64,000 nt of DNA from Chloroflexota bacterium (GTDB lineage: Bacteria > Chloroflexota > UBA6077 > SHYK01), in the NCBI GenBank assembly GCA_009692845.1, contig SHYK01000003.1, forward strand, positions 67,956-131,955, read 5' to 3'. The translations under genes and the position numbers were made by a program. The notes under the pieces are model-generated. The model worked only from the letters and a program-made list of their open reading frames with translations. It did not search any database and was not told the origin of the DNA. Below are positions 39,400-46,930 of the stretch, one piece after another. The number at the start of each line of letters is the position of its first letter. Position 1 is the stretch's first letter.

Positions 39400-39624
39400 G
39401 TGCGTTCGGGGCGTTACCAGAACGCAAGCGAAGTACTGCGGGAGGGACTCCGCCTGATCGAGCGCCGCGAAGCTGAGGATGTAGCCAAGTTGGTTGCGCT
39501 TCGTGAGGCGGCAGCCGTGGGTATCGCCGCTTTGGACCGAGGCGACTTTATCGAATTCCCCGACGCCGACGCGCTGGGAGAATACCTGGACGCGGTTGCC
39601 GACAGCATCATTCGGGGCGAGTGA
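39400..39624 (+). CDS. ParD-like antitoxin, start region damaged
   Basis: The frame encodes a ParD-type antitoxin: ITERKDQLVAELVRSGRYQNASEVLREGLRL, then an acidic toxin-binding tail. From the first standard start (GTG 39400), 74 residues remain and the beta strand that binds DNA is cut off. In-frame sequence continues back to about 39343 without ATG, GTG or TTG. An ATG at 39357 is one base out of frame: dropping one G after it would give MHITERKDQ, the expected N-terminus. Either one G has been inserted (mutation or sequence error) or a rare ATT start at 39364 is used. It is coupled to the ParE gene by a four-base overlap. Confidence 0.72.
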   Translation: MRSGRYQNASEVLREGLRLIERREAEDVAKLVALREAAAVGIAALDRGDFIEFPDADALGEYLDAVADSIIRGE

Positions 39625-39974
39625 ATAGCGCTGCGGCGATTGAACGCTGGCAGGTCCGCCTTTCTGGTTCCGCCCAACGAGACCATGCTGACATCCTTCG
39701 ATGGACTATGCAAAGCTTCGGCGCTGGGCAGGCGCAGACATATCGAGAACTGATGCGGACGGCTCTTCGATCGCTTGGCGAAGGTGGGCCCGAGATTCCC
39801 GGGAGTAGGCTCCGCGCAGATATCCGCGAAGGCGTCCGCACACCCCATATCCAGCGACCAGGCAGACATCTATTGCTTTATCGCTCAGCCGAGCCCAATC
39901 TGATCGAATTCCTACGGATTCTTCATGATGCAATGGATCTGGCTCGGCACAGCCTGGACCGAGATCCGGACTAG
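39621..39974 (+). CDS. ParE-like toxin
   Basis: A 117-residue RelE/ParE-superfamily protein. WQVRLSGSAQRDHADILRWT at the N-terminus and the later GSRLRADIREGVRTPHI and HLLLYRSAEPNLIEFLRILHDAMDLARH blocks are the family pattern. ParE toxins generally inhibit DNA gyrase. Start GTG 39621 overlaps the ParD stop (GTGA). If the antitoxin frame really is broken, the toxin would be expected to be silent or inactive, which deserves checking. Confidence 0.82.
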   Translation: MNSAAAIERWQVRLSGSAQRDHADILRWTMQSFGAGQAQTYRELMRTALRSLGEGGPEIPGSRLRADIREGVRTPHIQRPGRHLLLYRSAEPNLIEFLRILHDAMDLARHSLDRDPD

Positions 39975-40092
39975 GGGATGACCGGAAATCAGCAATGGAA
40001 CCGACCTTTGGGCTTCGAGAGCAGAGCGCAGGAAGGCCAAAGAGCGAGATCCTGATTCAAAGTAGATCTAGCAGCGAGGAACCGCCGCGTCG

Positions 40093-40104
40093 TATATTCG
40101 GCCA
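40093..40104 (+). promoter_or_regulatory. -10 hexamer directly before the HIT gene (leaderless)
   Basis: TATATT at 40093-40098 is followed after only five bases by ATG 40104; no ribosome site fits. Confidence 0.4.
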
Positions 40105-40559
40105 TGCCAATCGAGTTGCCTCAACCTGAGCGATGCGCCTTTTGTCACGTCGACGCGACGAGCCGGTGGGCGGCCATCGTCGAAGAACTCGATAGCACTT
40201 GTGCTTTCCTAAATCCGCGCCAGTACGGAATGGGCGCTCTGCTCGTGATTCCCAAGCGGCACGCGCCGACGGTGCTCGACCTGGAAGGTGCCGAGGCAGA
40301 AGCGTTAATCCATCATGTACGAAGGCTATCGGCTGCCCTAATGAAGGCTTTCGACCCGGCCGGACTCAATATTTTCCAGAACAATGGCATCAGTGCTGGG
40401 CAGACGGTGCCCCACTACCACGTGCACATCGTGCCCAGCTATCCGGGCGACCCGCCGGGGCGAGTCTTTCAGGGGGCCGATTTCGAGCGAACTCCGAAGG
40501 AGGAGCTGGAGCGCACCGCCGAGAGAATTATCGCCCAGCTTGCGCCGTTCAAAGCTTAG
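40104..40559 (+). CDS. HIT-family nucleotide hydrolase/transferase
   Basis: A 151-residue protein with the histidine triad HYHVHIVPSY at about residue 111 and an upstream FQNNGISAGQTVPH block. The N-terminal CAFCHV pair may bind zinc, as in many HIT proteins. It probably hydrolyses AMP-lysine, AMP-sulfate or dinucleotides. Start ATG 40104 immediately follows a -10 hexamer. The gene converges on the PEP mutase-like gene. Confidence 0.9.
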   Translation: MPIELPQPERCAFCHVDATSRWAAIVEELDSTCAFLNPRQYGMGALLVIPKRHAPTVLDLEGAEAEALIHHVRRLSAALMKAFDPAGLNIFQNNGISAGQTVPHYHVHIVPSYPGDPPGRVFQGADFERTPKEELERTAERIIAQLAPFKA

Positions 40560-40577
40560 GCCACCTTGGGCCGCAGG

Positions 40578-41459
40578 CTAGCTAGCCGTCTCTACGGCGT
40601 ATTTCTTCTCCAGGGCGTCGTAGCGGGGCTTGTCCACCAGGCGCTGGCGCTCGTCAAAGGTGGCGACCCGATCCAGGACGCCATCGATAGAGCCGGTTCG
40701 GAGAATGTGCCCCAGGACGAGCTGCATTCCGCTGATTGCCGCCTGGATGGCCGCACCCGCGTACAGGACCATCGCGTAGCCTTGGTCGGCGAGCTCGGGC
40801 TGAGTGAGGAGCGGCGTGTCTCCGCCGAAAACCAGGTTGATCAGGGCGGGACCGCCCAAGGCCGCCGGAATACGACGGATCTCGTCAAGCGAGCGCGGGC
40901 CTTCCACGAATAGGCAGTCAGCGCCCGCTTCGAGCGCTGCATTCGCCCGGTCCAACGCGTCTTCGAATCCGGTGCAGGCGATGGCGTCGGTCCGGCCCAT
41001 GATCAGCAAGTCCGGATCCGAACGCGCGTCCGTCGCTGCTTTGATCTTGGCGACGAACTCTTCGGTCGAGGTCACCTCCTTGCCTTCGAAATGGCCGCAC
41101 CGCTTGGGGAAGACCTGGTCCTCGATCTGAATGCAGTTGGCGCCGGCCCGTTCCAGCACCTTGATGGTGTGGCCCACGCTGACCGCGTTCCCGAAGCCGG
41201 TGTCGGCGTCAACAACGATCGGGAGGCTGATGACCTCGCGCATCGCTGCGACGTGCTCAGCGAGCTGGGTCAAGCTGATCAGGCTGAGGTCGGGGACGCC
41301 GAGGAAGCTATTGGTGACCCCGGATCCGGTGACGTAGGCGGCCTCGAAGCCGAGGTCCTCAGCGATGCGAGCGGTGAGCGCGTTGGGGCATCCGGGGAGC
41401 AGCATCCCATTGCGTAGGGCTAGTCGGGCCTTGAGCTTCAGGTTCAGATTTTCTGCCAT
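40578..41459 (-). CDS. PEP mutase/isocitrate lyase family enzyme
   Basis: A 293-residue single-domain enzyme of the phosphoenolpyruvate mutase/isocitrate lyase superfamily. Key blocks are LLPGCPNALTARIAEDLGFEAAYVTG, VVDADTGFGNAVSVGHTIK (metal-binding Asp residues) and IQIEDQVFPKRCGHFEGKEV, the catalytic loop with the KRCGH motif of lyase-type members. KRCGH points to C-C bond lyase activity (methylisocitrate or 2,3-dimethylmalate-like substrates) rather than phosphonate formation. Start ATG 41459. No prpC- or phosphonate-type genes are adjacent, so the substrate is open. Confidence 0.88.
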   Translation of the reverse strand: MAENLNLKLKARLALRNGMLLPGCPNALTARIAEDLGFEAAYVTGSGVTNSFLGVPDLSLISLTQLAEHVAAMREVISLPIVVDADTGFGNAVSVGHTIKVLERAGANCIQIEDQVFPKRCGHFEGKEVTSTEEFVAKIKAATDARSDPDLLIMGRTDAIACTGFEDALDRANAALEAGADCLFVEGPRSLDEIRRIPAALGGPALINLVFGGDTPLLTQPELADQGYAMVLYAGAAIQAAISGMQLVLGHILRTGSIDGVLDRVATFDERQRLVDKPRYDALEKKYAVETAS

Positions 41460-41497
41460 TGAGTTCACTCCTTTGACGATCCTTGCAGATTGGTGCG

Positions 41498-42829
41498 TTA
41501 AGGTTCGGGCTTGACTCCCACGGCGCAATGGAACGGCTCGGTGAGCCAGATTGGCGACCCCTCGGCCTCGGCCGCCATCATAGCCGCCCGCCATTCCTCG
41601 GCCTGGTCGGCGCTCAGCCTGGTGAGCCGGGCGGCCTCCCGGTTCTTGAACCGAGCACTGCCCAGACGGTCCCAGGCGAAAGCGGGGCCGCCCCTGACAT
41701 CTATGAGGCCGGCCGCCTGGACTCGGCGGTACAGGCTATCGTCGGCACAGCCTCGTTCGACCACGCCGGGGTTGGGGCCAGGACCTTCGAAAAGGTCCCT
41801 AAGCGGCTTGGAAATCGGGAGGTTGGTCCAGCAGCTCTCCCGGTCGACTGCCCTGACAGTCACCACAACTCGGCCGCCGGGCTTGGTGATACGCACCAAC
41901 TCGGCGAGGGCGCGGTCAGCGTCAACCTCTTCCAGGACCGTGCTACACAGGGTGATATCAAAGCTGTTGTCATTACACGGAATGGCCTCGGCCGAGCCTT
42001 CGCGGAGGTCGAGGCGGTCGGCGAGGCCCTCGCTAGCCGCGAGATCACGGGCTTCTCCGAGGAGAAAGGCGTTGATATCCAGGCCGACGACCCGTGGGAT
42101 TCCGGTGCGGCGGACGATGCGCCTCAGCAAGGCACCGGTGCCACAGCCTACCTCGATGAGCGCATGATGTGGCTCGGGCGACGTTAAATCCAGCAATGAA
42201 AGGACCATGTCGCTGTAGCCGCTAGCGGCCCGCGATTCGAGCGACTCTACGAATTTCAGGTGGCGTCCACCGAGCACGATCGTGCAATGCTTGGCTTGGA
42301 GGGGAGGGAGCAAGGCATCCCATTGATGGGGAGCTAGGGCGAGGGGCAGTAGCACGACCGGCGTGCCGGTCCCGGCCGCTTTGTAGGTGACTTGAGCTAC
42401 TTCTCCTTGGCTGGATAGGGCCACCGTAGCTGGGGACCTTGCTTGATCCATCCGGGCCAAAAAGTTGAGCACCGCGACGGCCACCTCCTCGGATCGGTCG
42501 GCTACGGTGTCACTCCAGAGCAGCTCAGTGCAACCGGGCAGCCAATGAATGTTCGTATTCGGCTCGTCGGCCAGGCGCCCGGCGAGGAGGGTCGCGGACG
42601 ATCCACCATCGCCGGACAGCCACAACATCTGCTTCGCGACGGCTTGGAAGTCGGCAGGGTTGCCGGTTGCGCCCTGGAACACAATAGACGCGACCCGCTC
42701 AGGGCCCACCCGCAGAAGGTCGAGGATTTCCTCGGGTGACCGGACACAGAAATGCGCTTGCTCCACACCAAGACGATCCAACAATTGGACGAGGCGCTGA
42801 CCTGGCCGTACAGCTGCTTCTTCGATCAG
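41498..42829 (-). CDS. Fusion of degenerate alpha/beta-hydrolase-like and SAM methyltransferase domains
   Basis: About 443 residues. The N-terminal half (RVGPERVASIVF, LLAGRLADEPN, PGCTELLWSD, GTPVVLLPLALAPHQWDALL) resembles parts of alpha/beta hydrolases without a visible nucleophile elbow. From about residue 225 comes a class I methyltransferase: LIEVGCGTGALLRRI, VVGLDINAFLL, GSAEAIPCNDNSFDITLCSTVLEEV and KPGGRVVVTV. The start is uncertain: the frame is open through CTG 42829 (AGGAGGG four bases upstream), and the first standard starts are TTG 42787 and 42784. The substrate is unknown. Confidence 0.75.
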   Translation of the reverse strand: MIEEAAVRPGQRLVQLLDRLGVEQAHFCVRSPEEILDLLRVGPERVASIVFQGATGNPADFQAVAKQMLWLSGDGGSSATLLAGRLADEPNTNIHWLPGCTELLWSDTVADRSEEVAVAVLNFLARMDQARSPATVALSSQGEVAQVTYKAAGTGTPVVLLPLALAPHQWDALLPPLQAKHCTIVLGGRHLKFVESLESRAASGYSDMVLSLLDLTSPEPHHALIEVGCGTGALLRRIVRRTGIPRVVGLDINAFLLGEARDLAASEGLADRLDLREGSAEAIPCNDNSFDITLCSTVLEEVDADRALAELVRITKPGGRVVVTVRAVDRESCWTNLPISKPLRDLFEGPGPNPGVVERGCADDSLYRRVQAAGLIDVRGGPAFAWDRLGSARFKNREAARLTRLSADQAEEWRAAMMAAEAEGSPIWLTEPFHCAVGVKPEP

Positions 42830-42990
42830 GTTGCCCTCCTGGTTTGCGGTGGCCTTGGGTAGATCAGCTATTGGGCGAATATATCACGGCGTCCGGCTCC
42901 TGTGATTCCGTGCGCCTACGTCTTCTCGGCGACGCTGAGCGGTCCCAGCCTGGTTCGTCTGGAAGCCCGTGCCATCTTTGCGGCATAATT

Positions 42991-43090
42991 GGTCTGCTGA
43001 GGAGCGTTGCGGCCGGGGCCTTGAGGTCTTGGTCAGGCTCAGCAAATGAACGGCGCTCGCATCTTTATTGGGTGCGGGCGATTTTTTTTG
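42991..43090 (+). ncRNA. S-adenosylhomocysteine (SAH) riboswitch with terminator
   Basis: Upstream of ahcY. GCTGAGGAGCGTTGC (from 42996) and CAGGCTCAGC (to 43043) form the P1 helix, and AACGGCGCTC (43049-43058) supplies the pseudoknot strand pairing with GAGCGT (43002-43007). These are the conserved cores of the SAH riboswitch. Bases 43054-43063 can alternatively pair with 43070-43080 (10 bp with two G-U) just before eight T (43082-43089), an intrinsic terminator. Bound SAH would hold 43053-43058 in the aptamer and stop the terminator forming, so it is an ON switch. Established biology of the class and the gene downstream agree. Confidence 0.9.
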
Positions 43091-43115
43091 CCCGACCTGG
43101 GAGGGAGTCCTGGCC

Positions 43116-44507
43116 ATGACTGAAAGCAACCCTAAATTTCGAGTGGCAGATCTGTCGCTGGCCGAATGGGGCCGCAAAGAGATGCGGATCGCCGAGTCGG
43201 AGATGCCGGCCCTGATGGCGATCCGGGAAGAGTATGCCGCCGCCCAGCCGCTCAAGGGCGCTCGGATCGCGGGGTCGTTGCACATGACGATCCAGACCGC
43301 GGTGCTGATCGAGACGCTGGAGGCGCTTGGCGCCGAGGTCCGCTGGGCGTCGTGCAATATTTACTCGACTCAAGATCACGCCGCCGCCGCGATTGCGGCG
43401 GGCGGGACCCCGGTGTTTGCCTACAAGGGCGAAACGCTGGACGAGTACTGGGAGTTCACCCACGCCATCTTCGACTTCAACGGCCGGGGTCCCAACATGA
43501 TCCTGGATGATGGCGGGGATGCCACTCTCCTCGTGCACCTGGGTGCCGAGGCGGCCAAGGATCGGTCGCTGCTAGCGAATCCGAAGAGCGATGAGGAGCG
43601 AGCGTTGTTCGCGGCGATCGGCAAGCGCGATCCAGCCTGGTACGGCCAGATCGCCCGGGACATCAAAGGCGTGACCGAGGAAACGACAACGGGCGTGCAT
43701 CGCCTCTACCAGATGGCGGAAGACGAACGGCTGCTATTCCCGGGGATCAATGTGAACGACTCGGTCACCAAGTCCAAGTTCGACAACGTGTACGGCGTGC
43801 GGGAATCCCTGGTCGATGGCATCAAGCGGGCGACCGACGTGATGATCGCGGGCAAGGTAACTGTGGTGGCCGGCTACGGTCAAGTCGGGAAGGGCTGTGC
43901 GCAGGCTCTGCGGGGATTGCAGGCTCAGGTTTGGGTGACCGAGGTGGACCCGATTTGCGCGCTCCAGGCGGCGATGGAAGGCTATCGGGTGGTCACCATG
44001 GACTATGCGGCGGACAAGGGCGATATTTTTGTGACCGCCACCGGGAACGTCGACGTCATTGGGCACGATCACATAGCGCGGATGAAGCACAACGCGATCG
44101 TGTGCAACATCGGGCATTTCGACAACGAGATCGACGTAGCAAGCCTGAAGCAGTATGAGTGGGAGAACATCAAGCCGGAAGTCGATCACGTCATCTTCCC
44201 GGATGGGAAGCGGATCATCTTGCTCGCCCAGGGCCGACTGGTCAACCTAGGCTGTGCGACCGGGCACCCGAGCTATGTGATGAGCTCGTCTTTCGCCAAC
44301 CAGGTGCTGGCCCAGATCGAGTTGTTTGGCAACTCAGCCAAGTATCCGATCGGGGTGTACGTGCTGCCCAAGGAATTGGACGAAAAGGTGGCGCGTCTCC
44401 AGCTCTCGAAGCTCGGAGCCGAGCTTACCGAGCTGAGCACGGATCAAGCGCGCTACATCGGCGTTCCGCAGGCGGGTCCGTACAAGACCGACCAGTACAA
44501 GTACTAG
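43116..44507 (+). CDS. ahcY: Adenosylhomocysteinase
   Basis: A 463-residue NAD-dependent enzyme that splits S-adenosylhomocysteine into homocysteine and adenosine, clearing the by-product of methylation. Segments include [42 protein letters not shown] and the NAD-binding [18 protein letters not shown]. The C-terminal end KTDQYKY contributes the Lys/Tyr that bind NAD of the neighbouring subunit. Start ATG 43116 follows GGGAGGGAG and the riboswitch. The many SAM enzymes in the window would feed it. Confidence 0.97.
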   Translation: MTESNPKFRVADLSLAEWGRKEMRIAESEMPALMAIREEYAAAQPLKGARIAGSLHMTIQTAVLIETLEALGAEVRWASCNIYSTQDHAAAAIAAGGTPVFAYKGETLDEYWEFTHAIFDFNGRGPNMILDDGGDATLLVHLGAEAAKDRSLLANPKSDEERALFAAIGKRDPAWYGQIARDIKGVTEETTTGVHRLYQMAEDERLLFPGINVNDSVTKSKFDNVYGVRESLVDGIKRATDVMIAGKVTVVAGYGQVGKGCAQALRGLQAQVWVTEVDPICALQAAMEGYRVVTMDYAADKGDIFVTATGNVDVIGHDHIARMKHNAIVCNIGHFDNEIDVASLKQYEWENIKPEVDHVIFPDGKRIILLAQGRLVNLGCATGHPSYVMSSSFANQVLAQIELFGNSAKYPIGVYVLPKELDEKVARLQLSKLGAELTELSTDQARYIGVPQAGPYKTDQYKY

Positions 44508-44555
44508 GACCACTGAGTAATGTGACGGTTTCAAGCGATAGGGAGGGCGGTTAAC

Positions 44556-44954
44556 GTGTCGGCCCGCCTGCCCGACTCAGTCGTCATGGTGGTCCGTCGC
44601 GGCCACCAGGTTCTCATCATCCAGCGGGCGAAGGGCCTTCAGGGAGGTGGCTACTGGGCGCCTCCGAGCGGCAAGGTCGAGCTAGGCGAGACCCAGCCCG
44701 ACGCAGTGATCAGAGAGGTCGCGGAGGAGACGGGTCTCGTGGTGCAGCCCCTCCGTAAGGTCTGGGAATGCGTATCCGCCAGTGGCGCCTTCGCACTGCA
44801 TTGGTGGTTGACGGAGTATCTCAGAGGCGCGCTGACCCCCGACCCGCGTGAGGTGAGCGCCGCCGCATGGATGAGTGCCGAAGAGTTTGCCGCCCTGGCC
44901 CCTATCTTCGACGGTGACTTAGAGTTCTTCAGGGACGTGTTTCCAAGGCTGTGA
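44556..44954 (+). CDS. Nudix hydrolase
   Basis: A 132-residue protein with an intact Nudix box, GKVELGETQPDAVIREVAEE followed by TGL, at about residues 38-60. The metal-binding REVAEE residues are all present. It would hydrolyse a nucleoside diphosphate derivative; the substrate cannot be told. Start GTG 44556 follows GGGAGGGCGG. It lies 48 bases after ahcY on the same strand and is probably on the same transcript. Confidence 0.9.
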   Translation: MSARLPDSVVMVVRRGHQVLIIQRAKGLQGGGYWAPPSGKVELGETQPDAVIREVAEETGLVVQPLRKVWECVSASGAFALHWWLTEYLRGALTPDPREVSAAAWMSAEEFAALAPIFDGDLEFFRDVFPRL

Positions 44955-45520
44955 CGGCCGCTGAAATCGACTCGCTACGAGCCCCCGGTGCGCGGGCGGA
45001 GCTTTCGTTTGGAGTGCGATTGCAGCCCCTTGGTGTAGCCGAGTTTCTCGAAAAGCCTTCATTGTTGATCCTCAGTCACTGCTCTCAACATCTACCTGCC
45101 TCACTCCTTTCCTGCACGAACGGTGGATCGGCCAGGGCCGTGAACGGGCTCCTGGAGCCAGTTTCCAAGCGCCGCTGGCCTTTTACGCCAGAAAACAAAA
45201 GGGCCGCGAGCTTTCCTTCGCTCGCGGCTTGGTGGGTCGGGCTCTTGCCTGACTGGCTATTAACCGAGAGCCCCTCCCGCCGCGTGCACATAGGCCAACT
45301 GCCGAGGAACTCGGAAAAGACGAGGCATTGTCATCGGAAAGTCTACGGCCCCCCTTCGGAATGCGCGCGTTATGGCACATGTTAGAACTCTGCCCCCACG
45401 GTTTCAGACCAGGTTCCTACCCAGCTCTCACAGGACAACTACCTCCCCTTCATAGACTGATTTCACGACGGATTGGTTCGGAACGCGAGCTAACTTCAGT
45501 AACAGTCTCGGGCGAGGGTA
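44955..45520. other. 566-bp region without a convincing protein gene
   Basis: Open frames here (for example 44951-45385 plus) show no family likeness and poor composition. The minus strand holds a candidate structured RNA and a terminator-like hairpin, described separately. Nothing else is recognised. Confidence 0.5.
45203..45451 (-). ncRNA. Candidate structured RNA (rod-like, with terminator)
   Basis: On the minus strand, GAAGGGGAGGTAGTTGTC (from 45451) can pair with GACAATGCCTCGTCTTTTC (45332-45314): 17 base pairs with two small bulges, closing about 100 bases. Further downstream, GCCGCGAGC and GCTCGCGGC (45228-45203 on this strand) form a 9-bp stem followed by CCCTTTTGTTTTC, a good terminator. 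The rod with a large internal loop recalls 6S RNA, but the closed length (138 nt) is short and no conserved 6S core was confirmed. It could instead be an unknown regulatory RNA. Expression and direction are inferred. Confidence 0.35.
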
Positions 45521-46012
45521 ATGACGGTGAGTCCAATGCTTATTCGGCAGCACGTCGATGGGGGAGTTGTCTCCAGTCTCTACGGCCGCACGCCGAGCCT
45601 CCACAATTGCTCTTCGGAAACCCCCGTCCAGGTTCTGCGTGGGCCCCGAGATGCCCGGGTGGTTCGGCGGCGGGGCCTGGTGGTGCTCGAACCAGACCAG
45701 GAGGGGCTCGTGCGTCATCTCTTGATTGCTAAGGGCGAGCAAGCTGGGCGCGTCATCCGACCCGACCCGTACCAGGCTGAGCCCGCGGTCGCCCTGGTTG
45801 CCTGGCAACCTCCTCAGGCCGTCTCCATGACGACGCCCGCCGTTCGCCCGGATGTAGCGGCGCTCCTCGCACTGTTCGCAGCGCAGGCGTCTAGAAGAGC
45901 GGATTCAAGATCGGTTTCCAATGGGAACGAGCCGGAAAAACCGGCCCGTCGCGCCCCTCGTCGGAGAGCCGCCGCAAGGAACAAGAACCAGGCCGAGCTG
46001 GTTCCCGCCTAA
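45521..46012 (+). CDS. Hypothetical protein
   Basis: A 163-residue frame from ATG 45521. The middle (VVRRRGLVVLEPDQEGLVRHLLIAKGEQ is part of it) has natural composition and the C-terminal 35 residues are strongly basic (KPARRAPRRRAAARNKN), suggesting nucleic-acid contact. No family is recognised. An overlapping minus frame (45428-45808) also has GC-rich third positions, so the coding strand is not certain. The ribosome site is weak (GAGGGTA). Confidence 0.35.
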   Translation: MTVSPMLIRQHVDGGVVSSLYGRTPSLHNCSSETPVQVLRGPRDARVVRRRGLVVLEPDQEGLVRHLLIAKGEQAGRVIRPDPYQAEPAVALVAWQPPQAVSMTTPAVRPDVAALLALFAAQASRRADSRSVSNGNEPEKPARRAPRRRAAARNKNQAELVPA

Positions 46013-46195
46013 GGCTTTTTGCCCACTGGACTGTTGCCGCTGAGCCCTTGACGGACTGAGTCGGTGGACTCTCTGCTTCGAAGGTCACCCCGACCGGCTC
46101 TCCGTCCCCAAACCTTCTTAACGTACCGCAAGTCGCTCTCCGATCGGTTGGGTTAGACTGCATTCAGCGTGCTCAAAAGGCTGGAGGAGATGACG

Positions 46196-46507
46196 ATGCG
46201 CATGATGGTGCGGTTTAGTTTCGCGGGTGAAGAAGCCAATGACCTCATTCGCAGCGGCGAGATCGCCAAGGTTCTCCAGATGATCATGGAAGATCTCAAG
46301 CCCGAGGCGGCCTATTTCTATCCGGAGGGCGGCGACCGGGCGGGAATGATGGTCGTCGATATGAAGGAATCGTCTCAGCTCGCCGAGATTGCCGAGCCGT
46401 TTTTTATGGGGCTCAATGCCACGGTGGAGATGACGCCGGTCATGACGGCGGAGGATCTCCAAAAGGGAATGGCAAACATGCAGCGGATCGTCGACAAGTA
46501 CGGCTGA
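46196..46507 (+). CDS. Small DUF3303-like protein
   Basis: A 103-residue soluble protein beginning MRMMVRFSFAGEEAN, with LKPEAAYFYPEGGDRAGMMVVDM and SSQLAEIAEPFFMGLNATVEMTPVM. I recognise this as a widespread small ferredoxin-like-fold family of the DUF3303/muconolactone-isomerase-like type with no assigned function. ATG 46196 is preferred since GGAGGAG lies seven bases upstream; earlier in-frame codons overlap that site. Confidence 0.7.
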   Translation: MRMMVRFSFAGEEANDLIRSGEIAKVLQMIMEDLKPEAAYFYPEGGDRAGMMVVDMKESSQLAEIAEPFFMGLNATVEMTPVMTAEDLQKGMANMQRIVDKYG

Positions 46508-46525
46508 CGATTCCGGGACTTTAGG

Positions 46526-46837
46526 TTAGAGGGCTCGGTCGAGCCACTGCTCGCGGTGATCGATCAGGCCGCGAGCGTCGAGCTCGTGATTGGCTACCCG
46601 CAGAATCCAGACGTGGAAAGAGAAATCCTGCCAGCGGTAGGCTTCGATCTTCTCCCAGGCGGTCTTGAACACTTCGGAGGTTATTTCCGAGGCGAGACCT
46701 GGATTGGGGGTCTTGGAGCTGACGAACTTGTGCACGAGGCCCGCGTAGGCCCGGTGGAGGGTGTCGAAAGCGGACGAATCCGGTTCGGCAACGCGTCGCT
46801 CCAGCGACTCGAAATCGTCGGAGCTCAACCCGGCCAT
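46526..46837 (-). CDS. Sigma-70 region 2-only protein (truncated ECF-type sigma factor)
   Basis: A 103-residue protein resembling region 2 of ECF sigma factors: FDTLHRAYAGLVHKFVSS, then ASEITSEVFKTAWEKIEAYR and FSFHVWILRVANHELD, the -10 recognition and core-binding helices. The frame stops right after region 2. No region 4 (-35 recognition) follows in any frame before the gene at 46196-46507. It is either a remnant of a sigma gene or a stand-alone region-2 regulator. No anti-sigma gene is adjacent. Confidence 0.65.
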   Translation of the reverse strand: MAGLSSDDFESLERRVAEPDSSAFDTLHRAYAGLVHKFVSSKTPNPGLASEITSEVFKTAWEKIEAYRWQDFSFHVWILRVANHELDARGLIDHREQWLDRAL

Positions 46838-46930
46838 ATACAGGCCTAACGGTCGCCGGCCGGCGTTCGGCCGGATGGTTGTGCGGTCATTCGAGGATCA
46901 TACGGCTGGGTGGGTAGGTCGTCCCCGCCT

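Noticed and set aside
44951-45385. A 144-codon frame overlapping the Nudix stop by GTGA
   Set aside because: The overlap looked like coupling, but composition is unnatural (Ser, Pro and Cys clusters) and the region holds a better minus-strand RNA candidate.
45428-45808. A 126-codon minus-strand frame
   Set aside because: Third positions are GC-rich in its first half, but the second half runs into the RNA candidate and no motif is visible; the opposing plus frame is slightly more protein-like.
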